The notes beneath the pieces are model-generated. The model had not been told where the DNA came from. It searched no databases and was given only the letters and a program-made list of their open reading frames with translations. Positions 1 to 6,860 of a DNA stretch of 7,419 nt are shown piece after piece. The stretch lies in contig JAODNG010000260.1 in NCBI GenBank assembly GCA_025465385.1, positions 1 through 7,419 on the forward strand. Direction: 5' to 3'. The DNA comes from Pseudonocardiales bacterium. Its GTDB lineage: Bacteria > Actinomycetota > Actinomycetes > Mycobacteriales > Pseudonocardiaceae. How positions within the stretch are numbered: the stretch's first letter is position 1; each line of letters begins with the position of its first letter. The position numbers and the translations under genes were made by a program.

Positions 1-45
1 GGTGCCAGTGCGGGCGTAGCCGGTCTGGGTGGTTGTCATCGACAT
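1..45 (-). CDS. Start of an unidentified protein, 3' truncated by the window edge
   Basis: An ATG at 45 begins MSMTTTQTGYARTGT and stays open to the left edge. GGAAGGGG (59-52) precedes it, with AAGGGG six bases from the ATG, which is a good ribosome binding site. A second ATG at 39 is a less well-spaced alternative. Fifteen residues are too few to assign a family. The strand and position suggest it belongs to the same cluster, but the 440-base gap means it probably has its own promoter. Confidence 0.5.
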   Translation of the reverse strand, partial: MSMTTTQTGYARTGT

Positions 46-198
46 CGCAGGCCCCTTCCGAGGATCGCCGAGGAGGTGCCTCGCCGCACAAAACCGGGTA
101 TCTTCCCGAAGGCGAAATTTGAAGCGATTAACTCAGTTCGCTACGCCAGGTGCCGGAGCCGGCGCCACGCCCAGCTGTTCAAGTAGTTCCAATCGACC

Positions 199-250
199 AA
201 AAAGGAGTCGCGCTGAGACGATCACGCCGCCTGTCCCACCGTGACTCCTT
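199..250 (-). terminator. Inverted repeat followed by a T-run (candidate terminator or leader structure)
   Basis: On the minus strand AAGGAGTC (250-243) pairs with GACTCCTT (209-202), with a 33-base interior, and the second arm runs into TTTTT. It lies about 236 bases beyond the ligase stop. The long interior makes it a poor classical terminator. The first arm contains AAGGAG, a perfect Shine-Dalgarno-like sequence, so the fold could also be a leader structure for the gene starting at 45. Confidence 0.3.
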
Positions 251-294
251 CCGTCTGCTGACTATTGGGATTGTCTGCGGCCGTCACGTCGCCA

Positions 295-324
295 GCTGTC
301 AGCTATATGACATTGGCGCTGTCA
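295..324. repeat. Direct repeat GCTGTCA, 23 bases start to start
   Basis: GCTGTCA occurs at 295-301 and 318-324 on the plus strand. TGACA at 308-312 makes an inverted partner to the first copy (TGTCA, six bases, TGACA). On the minus strand the second copy forms part of TTGACA, a -35-like hexamer, but no -10 element lies at the usual distance. It may be a regulator-binding site upstream of the gene at 45. Chance is possible with repeats this short. Confidence 0.25.
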
Positions 325-485
325 ATTCGCGCACAGCTTGGCCGGCTTGCGCTAACCGGAGGCGGCGTCTCGGCCGACATCAGCGAGGCTCTCGTGGACC
401 GGCGTCCCATCAGGTCCCCCACTCGACGGTTCATCGCGTTTTTTCGATCATGGGTTATCTGGATAGGACCTGGTTTGACCGGCGC

Positions 486-2024
486 TCAGTGTCGGTCCAG
501 TACTTTCGCGCGGAGCTCTCGTTTGAGGACCTTCCCGATCGGGGTCACGGGCAGGGTTTCGACGAACTCGACGGTGCGGGGGGCCTTGTAGCCGGCGATG
601 AGGGTCTTGGTGTGGGCTCGGATCTCCTGTTCGCTCGCCTGGGCTCCCGGCGTGCACACGACCACGGCATGCACCCGCTCGCCCCACTGCTCGTCGGGCA
701 CCCCGATGACAGCGCACTTCGCGACTGCGGGGTGGGTGGCGACGGCGTTTTCCACCTCGGCGGAATAGACGTTCTCCCCACCCGTGACGATCATGTCCCT
801 GATCCGGTCGACGATGGAGAGATAGCCGTGGGCGTCCATCCGGCCGGCATCTCCGGTGTGCATCCAACCGCCGCGTAGCGCTATGGCGGTCTCCTCCGGC
901 TTGCCCCAGTAGCCCAACATCGTGGACCCCCCGCGAACCACTATCTCTCCGACCTGGCCCCGCGGAAGTTCCCGGTCTTCTGAGTCGACGATGCGCACCT
1001 CAGCATGCGGAGCGGCCCGCCCTCCCGACGCGCGCCGGTCCGGATGAGAGCTGTCGTCCTCGTGATCAGCGGGCAGCAGCAGGCTGATCACCCCGCATTC
1101 GGTTAGCCCGTAGCCCTGGGTGAGGCCAGCCCCAGGAAGGGCTTTACGGGCCCGATCGAGCAACGGCAGCGCGATCGGGGAGCCCGCGTAGCTGAGCAGC
1201 TGCAGGCTTGACAGGTCGTGCTCGGCACGTTGTGGATGGTCGACAATCAGTTGGATCATGATTGGGATGAGCAGAGTGTCGGTGACCCGGTGCTGCTCGA
1301 TCGCCGCCAGCACCGCGATTGGGTCGAATACCGGCACGATGACCTGAGTCCCGCCGGCGAGGCCGACCCCGATGAACGCTCCTAGGCCCGCGAGATGGAA
1401 CATCGGCACGGCGTACAGGAATCGCTCCCAGGAGCCGAACCCTCCGGTCGCCATCGAGCCCAGTGCCGAGGTAAGCAGATTGGCGTGAGAAAGCATGACC
1501 CCTTTGGGAAAGCCGGTAGTGCCGCCGGTGTAGAACAGCGCCGCAAGGGCGTCGCCGCCCCTGCGGACGTCGTCGACCGCCGGTCCCGCGGCGACCAGTT
1601 CTTCGTAACCGAGCATGCCGGGCGGCGGCCCAGCATCCCCCACATAGATGAGGGTGTTCAGCTCGATGTATCGGTCCCGAATGGCGGGAAGCAGCGGGAT
1701 AAAGGCGTCGTCCACCAGCAGCACTCGGGTCTGCGAGTCCTTCAACGAGTAGGCGATCTCCGCCGGTGACCAGCGGACGTTGACGGGGTTGAGTACCGCG
1801 TCCGCCCATGGCACCGCGAGGTAGTACTCGATGAACCGATCGGAGTTCAACCCTAGGTAGGCCACCCGGTCTCCGGGTTCGACGCCGAGTCGCCGTAGTG
1901 CGCCGGCCAGCCGCGCCACCCGGTCAGCCTGCTCTACGAAGCTTCGTACCCGATCACCGAAGATCGTGGCGATCCCGTCGGGATTCTGCTGCACGGCCCG
2001 GTGCAGGCCTTGCGTGAGGTACAT
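486..2024 (-). CDS. Acyl-CoA synthetase (AMP-binding, class I adenylate-forming, FadD-like)
   Basis: A complete 512-residue enzyme that activates a carboxylic acid with ATP to an acyl-AMP and passes it to CoA. Visible motifs: P-loop YTGGTTGFPKGV (165-176), VPMFHLAG (206-213), QGYGLTE (303-309), GWMHTGD (386-392), and the hinge region VDRIRDMIVTGGENVYSAEVE (405-425), where the common Lys of DRxKD is Arg409. The catalytic Lys498 lies in TPIGKVLKREL near the C-terminus. All core residues are present and the length is normal for the family. The start at 2024 is supported by GAGGAG five bases upstream, 24 bases after the stop of the SDR remnant. No carrier-protein domain is fused, so CoA is the likely acceptor, although transfer to a stand-alone ACP cannot be excluded. 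The substrate (fatty, aromatic or alicyclic acid) cannot be read by eye. Next to a PKS it may load a starter or side-chain acid (inference). Cytoplasmic. Confidence 0.93.
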   Translation of the reverse strand: MYLTQGLHRAVQQNPDGIATIFGDRVRSFVEQADRVARLAGALRRLGVEPGDRVAYLGLNSDRFIEYYLAVPWADAVLNPVNVRWSPAEIAYSLKDSQTRVLLVDDAFIPLLPAIRDRYIELNTLIYVGDAGPPPGMLGYEELVAAGPAVDDVRRGGDALAALFYTGGTTGFPKGVMLSHANLLTSALGSMATGGFGSWERFLYAVPMFHLAGLGAFIGVGLAGGTQVIVPVFDPIAVLAAIEQHRVTDTLLIPIMIQLIVDHPQRAEHDLSSLQLLSYAGSPIALPLLDRARKALPGAGLTQGYGLTECGVISLLLPADHEDDSSHPDRRASGGRAAPHAEVRIVDSEDRELPRGQVGEIVVRGGSTMLGYWGKPEETAIALRGGWMHTGDAGRMDAHGYLSIVDRIRDMIVTGGENVYSAEVENAVATHPAVAKCAVIGVPDEQWGERVHAVVVCTPGAQASEQEIRAHTKTLIAGYKAPRTVEFVETLPVTPIGKVLKRELRAKVLDRH

Positions 2025-2029
2025 CGGGG

Positions 2030-2035
2030 CTCCTC
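2030..2035 (-). promoter_or_regulatory. Strong Shine-Dalgarno of the acyl-CoA synthetase
   Basis: GAGGAG on the minus strand, five bases (CCCCG) before the ATG at 2024. It is the strongest site in the window and fixes the start. Confidence 0.75.
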
Positions 2036-2048
2036 AATTCTTTCCCAA

Positions 2049-2396
2049 TTACTCGGGCGTCTTCTGCGGTGTGTCTGGGCCCGAATTAACGAAAGTGCCC
2101 GTCGACCCCGGGAGACTGGTCGTCGGCAGGCCGTGTAGCCGTAGCAAGTAGAGGCCGTCGCGCAGGACGTCGTCGGTAAGGCTCAGCAGCATGTCAAGAT
2201 CGTCGTGTACGGAGAGGTGACGCCCGCTGAGTCGGTCGACCTCGCCGGTGGCTATCCGCAGCAGCAGTTCGGCTATCTGGTGTGGCTGCGCCCCGACCGG
2301 CGGAGGTCTCCTGGCGGCCCCAGGGTCACTGAGGTCCGCGGTCGGTGAGGACGAAAGGCACCGTGGTACGCGACGTGCCAGCGCCGGTGGCGTCAC
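2049..2396 (-). pseudogene. C-terminal remnant of a short-chain dehydrogenase/reductase (SDR)
   Basis: A 115-codon frame starting at GTG 2396. Residues about 38-90 (HQIAELLLRIATGEVDRLSG, then RHLSVHDDLDMLL, then DGLYLLRLHG) resemble the C-terminal end of actinobacterial SDR oxidoreductases, which typically read LVLRLASGxxDALSGRxLSVxDDLDALL...DLYxLRL. The Rossmann TGxxxGxG motif and the Ser-Tyr-Lys active site are missing. An in-frame stop sits just upstream (2402-2400), and the NTF2-like gene ends only 20 bases away, so there is no room for the rest. No good ribosome binding site precedes the GTG. The first roughly 25 residues and the last roughly 25 (TTSLPGSTG onward) look like filler. It is best read as a decayed or truncated tailoring reductase left between two intact genes. 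A small independent protein is possible but less likely. The family assignment is from pattern memory. Confidence 0.6.
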
Positions 2397-2416
2397 GTGT
2401 CACCCATTACCGGCGA

Positions 2417-2836
2417 TCAGGCCAGTGTTTCCCCGAAGGGGCACGCATTATCGATGACGAGACGCCAGGACCCGTCCGGCTGCCGCCGGAGGACAACTGC
2501 CGCGAGACCACCCATAGTCACGGAATCGCCGTCAGGGTCGTTACTCTTAAGCGTCCATTCTAGGGTCCTCAGTGCAAGATCTCCCACCTGACGGAGACTG
2601 TTCCTCCCATATTTCAATTCGAGCCGTCCACCGGTCGCCAAGAGACCGGAAAACATTTCTCGGATAGCACCGGAACCGGAAGCGACCTGGCCAGGACCCA
2701 AGACAACTACCGCCTCGGTCTCGTACAGCCCGACCAGCCCGTCGAGGTCACCTGCGTTGAACGTATCCTGAACCGTCTTCGGACCGTCTTCCGGATCCTT
2801 GATGTGCATTGCTCCAGATGCCGTTTGTACCACCAT
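2417..2836 (-). CDS. NTF2-like / DUF4440 (SgcJ/EcaC-type) small protein
   Basis: A 139-residue protein with the cone-fold NTF2/SnoaL-like pattern. An N-terminal helix reads VQDTFNAGDLDGLVGLYETEAVVVLGPGQ with the usual AGDLDGLVGLY core. VASGSGAIREMFSGLL follows, then strands ending in RRQPDGSWRLVIDNACPFGE. Length and layout fit the DUF4440/SgcJ-EcaC family, whose members sit in many natural-product clusters and whose chemistry is often unknown; related folds act as cyclases, isomerases or binding proteins. I chose the ATG at 2836 because GGAG (2847-2844) lies seven bases upstream. The frame is open back to an ATG at 2980 that overlaps the PKS stop as ATGA, but those 48 extra residues are not family-like and span the hairpin. 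A third possible start is the ATG at 2809. There is no signal peptide, so it is probably cytoplasmic. The exact role here is unknown. Confidence 0.82.
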   Translation of the reverse strand: MVVQTASGAMHIKDPEDGPKTVQDTFNAGDLDGLVGLYETEAVVVLGPGQVASGSGAIREMFSGLLATGGRLELKYGRNSLRQVGDLALRTLEWTLKSNDPDGDSVTMGGLAAVVLRRQPDGSWRLVIDNACPFGETLA

Positions 2837-2839
2837 AGT

Positions 2840-2847
2840 TCCTCTCC
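2840..2847 (-). promoter_or_regulatory. Ribosome binding site deciding the NTF2-like gene start
   Basis: GGAGAGGA on the minus strand, with its GGAG seven bases from the ATG at 2836. The ATG at 2980 has no comparable site, which favours the shorter protein. Confidence 0.6.
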
Positions 2848-2873
2848 ACCGTGAGCACGACGACACTTGATTA

Positions 2874-2895
2874 AGAGCCGCGGGGTTGCGGCTCT
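2874..2895 (-). terminator. Hairpin between the PKS gene and the NTF2-like gene (candidate terminator or attenuator)
   Basis: On the minus strand AGAGCCGC, a six-base loop AACCCC and GCGGCTCT form a perfect 8-bp GC-rich stem, followed directly by TAATC. The T-run is poor, so it may be a weak terminator, a processing site or an operator palindrome. It lies 82 bases after the PKS stop and 38 bases before the preferred start of the next gene, where it could set the PKS transcript level apart from the downstream genes. Confidence 0.45.
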
Positions 2896-2976
2896 GATAC
2901 GTGAACAATGACACCATCACCCGTTGGGGCGGCAGACAGCGAGGATTCGCACTGGTCGGGTGGAACAGCGAGCGGA

Positions 2977-5900
2977 TCATCTGGCCCTGCCACGGTCATC
3001 GACGACCTCCTCACGTCCATGATCGCTCCGCGCGCGAAGCTGAGTGCTGGTTAACCAGACTGGTACTCTCGGCATCGGGATCGCGTGACTATCGCGGCCC
3101 GTCGATAAGCTCGGAGATAAGGCGTAGGCAGCGATCCGCGATGAGCGCTCCTGATCTTCGAGCCAGCGATGCAGTGTAAAGGCCGTCGAGGCGACATCCT
3201 CTTTCATGAGCGATAGGTGGTCGCCGCGCACGTCCAAAATCTCGTGTGATAAGTCCCAGGAAGCGCGCCAGTACTCGTCACTGATCGGTTCGCCTGCCCA
3301 CTCAGGGACGCATTCCGTAGCGCGCAGCAGAAGTACGGGAGTGGTGATGGTGGCGGGTTCCCAATTCTCGAACAGACGAAAGTATGCGGCCATGGCAGTC
3401 AATTGGTCGGCGGTCATCAATGCGAACGCCTGGTCGTTGAGCGCCATGGTTTTCAGCGGCGGCCGGACCTGGTCCCAGGCGTCATCTCGCAGGGCGAGGG
3501 AATCGAGCAGTATCACCGCGGTCGGGAAGATCCCCAGGGTTTCAAGATGGGCGGTAATGGCGTGCGCGAACCAACCCCCGGAGGAGTATCCGACCATCGC
3601 GAACGCAGTGTTGCCCAGACGGCGGCGTACGGCCTCCGCTTGCATCGCAACGACCAACTCGGCGGTGGCGGGAACGGGTTCGCCGTCACCGAAGCCAGGG
3701 TGGGTCAGCGAGTAGACGTCGCGGAGCTGTTGCAGGCTCAGGGCCAGCCGCGCGTAGTTATGCGGCCCGCAAGGCGCGACATACGGGGGGCAACACACCA
3801 GGGCGGGGCTGGCCGGGCCGGCGGCGAGCTGCACCAGTTCCACGGCGTTGCCGAGCTCGGCTGCGCTGTGAAAGACGGGGCGGAGCCTGGCAGCGGCCTT
3901 CAGCACATCAAGGCCAGCGTCGAACATGTCGAGCGCGCAGGCTCGTCGGTAGAGAAAACGAACCGTCTCCAGCTCCCCACCCGGCGCTCGGTTGTGCTCG
4001 ACGTGTGCGGGGACGGCGTCACCGGCAAGCTGCGTGCCGAGGTAGCGGGCGAGCGCGGTGGCCGTCGGCTGGTCGAAGACCACCGTGGCCGGCAGCGTCA
4101 AACCGGTCGCCTGGGCCAGGCGCGTGCGCAGCTCGACAGCGGCGAGCGAATCGAATCCAAGATCGAGGAACTGGCGCTCGGCGTCGATGTCCATGGGTGT
4201 GGCATGCCCGAGGATCTCGGCCGCTTCCGCACGAACCAGCTGCAACAGTATCTGTCCACGTTCGGACTCGGAGGCACCGGCCAGCCGTGGCCTCCACACG
4301 TTCTCGTCGAGGTCCACGTCGGTCGGGCTGGCCGCGCCGCCGGCCTCGGACATGTCCTCGAAGAGGTGGCTGACGCGGGCGGCGGTGAAGGTGGGCAAGA
4401 AGCGTGGCCAGTCCACGTCAGCGACGATGGATGCGGTGTCACCCGCGGCAACCGCCTGCCACAGGGCCACGGAGGTGACCTGGGGCGCCATGGTCGGCAG
4501 ACCGCGCTGGAGTAGATGCGTGCTGATCGTGGGATCGGCGGCCATGCCGCCCTCAGCCCACGGGCCGCACGCCACGGAGGTGGCGACCAGCCCGCGGGCG
4601 CGGCGCTGGTGCGCGAGCGCGTCGAGGAAGGCATTGCCCGCCGCGTAGGCGACCTGGCCGCCGCTACCCCACACACCCGCGATCGAGGAGATCAACACAA
4701 AGGCGTCTAGCGGGTGACCCTCTAGCAGGAGGTCCAGGTGGATGGCGCCGGCCACCTTGGCAGAGACCACCTCAGCGAACTCGGCTGCGTCCACCTCGGT
4801 CAGTGCAGCGAACCGGCCGCTGATCCCGGCGGCGTGCACGACCGCCGTCAGGGCGTGCCCGGTGGGCAGCGAGCTGAGCAGCCCGGCCAGGCTCTCCTTG
4901 TCAGCCACGTCGCATGCGGCGACGGTGACCTGTGTACCGAGCATCGTGAGTTCGTCGCGCAGCTCGACCGCACCCGAAGCGTTCAGCCCGCGGCGGCTGA
5001 CCAGAATCAGGTGTTCGGCGCCGTTACGGGCCAACCAGCGGGCTGCATGCGCGCCCACTGCACCGGTACCGCCGGTGATCAGGACGCTGCCACGGGGGCG
5101 CCACGTCCTGGGTTGCGACTGCACGTGGTCGCCACGCACGATGCGGCGAAGGAAAACGCCGCCGTCTCGCACGGCCAGCTGGTCCTCACCGGCTAGTCCC
5201 GCGAGGGCGGCGCAGGCGCGCCGTAGCGCCGGCTCGTCCAGCACCTCGGGAAGGTCGATGAGGCCACCCCAGCGTCGGGGATGTTCGAGGCCGACGGTGC
5301 GGCCCAGACCCCAGACCATCGCCTGCGCGGGACTGCGCAGCCGGTCGGAATCGCCCACCGAAACGGCGCCGCGGGTAGCGCACCACAACGGCGCGTCCAC
5401 CCCTGCCTCGGCCCAGGCCTGGGCCAGCGCGACCGTGCGAATAACCCCCATTGTCATCGCGGGGTGTCCCACCTGCGGGGTCTCATCGAGGGCGAGCAGT
5501 GACAGAACTCCGTCGACGGTGGCACCGTCGGCGAGCACCTTCTCCAGCTTGGTGATGAGCTGGTCCCGGTCCAGGTCAGCGTCATCAAGCGCGACCGGAA
5601 CCACCCGCACGCCCTGGCTGACCAGTACCGCGGTGAGCAGGGCCGCTAGTTCATAGTCGGCGTTCGAGCAGCCGGCGACCACCAGCCAAGTGCCAGTGAG
5701 GCTCCTGGCGGGTACGACGACAGGCTTCCAAGCCACCCGGTATCGCCAGCCTGCGGCGTCTGCCTGAAGGGGCACCCGATCAGCAATTAGCCGGGGGGCG
5801 TCCAGCCAGTACCGCTGGCGTTGGAAGGCGTAGGTAGGCAATTCGATCCGGCGAGCGCCGCGACCGTCGAAAAAACCCCGCCAGTCGACGGGGAGGCCTC

Positions 5901-6312
5901 GAACGTGTAGTTCCGCCAGGCCCGTGGTGAGGCTATGCGGCTCGGAGCGGCCAGCACGTAACGCCGGCACCAGAAGCGGCCGCTCCTCGGTGAGGCATTC
6001 CCGGCCTATCGTGGTCAACGTCGCATCAGGTCCCAGTTCGAAAAAAGCGGTGACGTCCTCGGCCTCGAGCGTTCGCATGCCGTCGAAAAACCGGACCGGT
6101 TCGCGAACGTGGCGCACCCAATACTCCGGCGAGCACAGCTCACCCGCGGTGGCCACTCTCCCGGTGAGGGTGGAGACGATCGGGATGGTGGGACGCCGGA
6201 AGCACAGCGATTCGGCGGTGCGCTGAACCGGTCGAGCATGGGATTCATGTGGAATGAGTGGAATGCGTGGCTGACTCGCAGCCGCTTGGTCTTGCGACCC
6301 TTGGCCTCCCAC
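2977..6312 (-). CDS. Modular type I polyketide synthase, terminal module, downstream part (AT C-terminus, KR, ACP, TE)
   Basis: This is the 3' part of the same PKS gene, one base out of frame with the upstream part. The open frame reaches back to 6312, but homology starts only at about 6222, at RTAESL (residues 31-36), which continues the AT exactly. Order by residue from 6312: AT end to about 115; post-AT linker with LPTYAFQRQRYWL (158-170); structural and catalytic ketoreductase about 190-590; ACP about 684-760 with phosphopantetheine Ser722 in LGFDSL; thioesterase about 820-1052 with Ser910, Asp937 and His1032. Only about 20 residues separate the AT linker from the KR, so no dehydratase or enoylreductase is present. 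The module should therefore leave a beta-hydroxyl and release the chain. The last 59 residues, after WLED, match nothing in thioesterases that I recognise. The stop at 2977-2979 overlaps a possible ATG at 2980. GTG at 6312 is not a credible biological start. Confidence 0.9.
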   Translation of the reverse strand: MGGQGSQDQAAASQPRIPLIPHESHARPVQRTAESLCFRRPTIPIVSTLTGRVATAGELCSPEYWVRHVREPVRFFDGMRTLEAEDVTAFFELGPDATLTTIGRECLTEERPLLVPALRAGRSEPHSLTTGLAELHVRGLPVDWRGFFDGRGARRIELPTYAFQRQRYWLDAPRLIADRVPLQADAAGWRYRVAWKPVVVPARSLTGTWLVVAGCSNADYELAALLTAVLVSQGVRVVPVALDDADLDRDQLITKLEKVLADGATVDGVLSLLALDETPQVGHPAMTMGVIRTVALAQAWAEAGVDAPLWCATRGAVSVGDSDRLRSPAQAMVWGLGRTVGLEHPRRWGGLIDLPEVLDEPALRRACAALAGLAGEDQLAVRDGGVFLRRIVRGDHVQSQPRTWRPRGSVLITGGTGAVGAHAARWLARNGAEHLILVSRRGLNASGAVELRDELTMLGTQVTVAACDVADKESLAGLLSSLPTGHALTAVVHAAGISGRFAALTEVDAAEFAEVVSAKVAGAIHLDLLLEGHPLDAFVLISSIAGVWGSGGQVAYAAGNAFLDALAHQRRARGLVATSVACGPWAEGGMAADPTISTHLLQRGLPTMAPQVTSVALWQAVAAGDTASIVADVDWPRFLPTFTAARVSHLFEDMSEAGGAASPTDVDLDENVWRPRLAGASESERGQILLQLVRAEAAEILGHATPMDIDAERQFLDLGFDSLAAVELRTRLAQATGLTLPATVVFDQPTATALARYLGTQLAGDAVPAHVEHNRAPGGELETVRFLYRRACALDMFDAGLDVLKAAARLRPVFHSAAELGNAVELVQLAAGPASPALVCCPPYVAPCGPHNYARLALSLQQLRDVYSLTHPGFGDGEPVPATAELVVAMQAEAVRRRLGNTAFAMVGYSSGGWFAHAITAHLETLGIFPTAVILLDSLALRDDAWDQVRPPLKTMALNDQAFALMTADQLTAMAAYFRLFENWEPATITTPVLLLRATECVPEWAGEPISDEYWRASWDLSHEILDVRGDHLSLMKEDVASTAFTLHRWLEDQERSSRIAAYALSPSLSTGRDSHAIPMPRVPVWLTSTQLRARSDHGREEVVDDRGRAR
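3157..3855 (-). other. C-terminal thioesterase (chain release) domain
   Basis: An alpha/beta-hydrolase thioesterase. The nucleophile motif is GYSSG (Ser910); many macrolide TEs have GHSAG. Asp937 in LLDS lies 27 residues after the Ser, the same distance as in the erythromycin TE, and His1032 in GDHLSLM completes the triad. The domain ends at about TLHRWLED. It marks the end of the assembly line and should release the chain by macrolactonisation or hydrolysis; the sequence does not tell which. An ACP-TE linker (about residues 760-820) includes a helical stretch with FLYRRA and AAARLRP. Confidence 0.88.
4033..4263 (-). other. Acyl carrier protein domain
   Basis: The stretch FLDLGFDSLAAVELRTRL holds the canonical phosphopantetheine attachment site. 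The modified Ser is residue 722, codon 4149-4147. It is followed by the usual LPATVVFDQPTATALARYL helix. There is one ACP only, directly before the thioesterase, as expected for a last module. Confidence 0.92.
4543..5745 (-). other. Ketoreductase domain (structural plus catalytic halves), predicted A-type
   Basis: The catalytic half has the NADPH-binding TGGTGAVG (residues 413-420 counted from 6312) and the catalytic set Lys519, Ser543, Tyr556 and Asn560, so it should be active. The LDD motif of B-type KRs is absent: the equivalent stretch reads HAAGISGRF. The A-type Trp is present eight residues before the Tyr (Trp548, in AGVWGSGGQVAY), and the position three before the Tyr is Gln rather than the His typical of A2. 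This predicts an L-configured beta-hydroxyl, subtype A1. The usual AWGPW after the active site reads ACGPW here. Confidence 0.8.
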
Positions 6313-6860
6313 CGCGCAACCACCGTCAGTACGGCGTCCTCGTCGCCGGCGATCACTGTTGCCGTAGCGCCGTTGATCAGAGCGACTTCCGCCCTGCCTT
6401 CCAGACCGTCAAGGGAGCAACGGACCTCATCCTCGCCCGCCTGGATCGCCACCATGGCGCCGCCGGATCGGCACGCCTGCATTCCCTGACCGCGGGCTGC
6501 GACCAAGGCACACGCATCATCCAGCGAGAGCGCGCCGGCTACGTGCGCAGCGGCCATCTCGCCGACCGAATGCCCTAGAAGCACATCGGGAATGACCCCG
6601 CAGCGCTCGAGGAGCCGATATAAAGCCACTTGGAGGGTGAAAAGCGCCGGCTGAGTGTAGGCGGTCTGGTCCAACAGCTCAGCGTCGAAGGAGCCCTCGG
6701 GTGCCCACATCACATCCTGGAGAGACCGGCCCAAGTGATCGTCAAAACGCGTGCACACCTCATCCCAAGCCCGGGCGAACGGCGGAAACGCCGCATACAG
6801 TTCGCGACCCATACCCGGCCGCTGGCTGCCCTGTCCGGAGAAAAGGAAGGCGACCTTCGC
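5968..6860 (-). other. Acyltransferase domain, predicted malonyl-CoA specific, interrupted by the frameshift
   Basis: The domain runs from VAFLFSGQGSQ to RPLLVPALRAGR across both frames. The nucleophile Ser lies in GHSVGE (Ser codon 6569-6567) and the catalytic His is the last residue of HAFH. In the known specificity code HAFH with GHSVGE indicates malonyl-CoA, so this module should add an unbranched two-carbon unit. As sequenced, translation would lose the AT C-terminus and everything after it. Confidence 0.85.

Larger units (their letters stand above)
46..485. other. Intergenic region without a convincing gene
   Basis: About 440 bases between the acyl-CoA synthetase stop and the next minus-strand start. 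Open frames here are short, lack ribosome binding sites and match nothing I recognise, for example 434-303 (43 aa, Arg-rich) and 225-133 (30 aa). It holds one long inverted repeat (202-250), a 7-base direct repeat and a TTGACA at 326-321 on the minus strand. The likely content is the end of the ligase transcript and the promoter of the gene at the left edge. Confidence 0.6.

Noticed and set aside
133..225. Minus-strand 30-residue frame (GTG start) with RLLFGRLELLEQLG
   Set aside because: Looks helical, but it has no properly spaced ribosome binding site and overlaps the inverted repeat; too short to support.
303..434. Minus-strand 43-residue frame after the ligase
   Set aside because: Arg/Ser-rich, no ribosome binding site, no similarity I recognise; consistent with chance.
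150..878. Plus-strand open frame (242 codons) spanning the intergenic region and the ligase 3' end
   Set aside because: Half of it is antisense to the ligase C-terminal domain, and the N-terminal half shows no family pattern or ribosome binding site.
3403..4515. Long plus-strand open frame (370 codons) opposite the ACP-TE region
   Set aside because: It is the antisense shadow of well-supported KR-ACP-TE coding. Composition is Gly/Arg/Val-rich with no domain pattern, as expected from high-GC complementary frames.
4742..5656. Plus-strand open frame (304 codons) opposite the ketoreductase
   Set aside because: Ser/Arg/Ala/Pro-rich shadow with no motif; the minus-strand KR motifs explain the sequence.
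5110..5967. Possible dehydratase domain between AT and KR
   Set aside because: No HxxxGxxxxP-type motif, and the space after the AT linker is filled by the structural half of the ketoreductase.
6215..6235. Programmed ribosomal frameshifting as the reason for the AT frame break
   Set aside because: No slippery run or stimulatory structure is visible, and PKS AT domains are not known to use it; a missing base explains it more simply.
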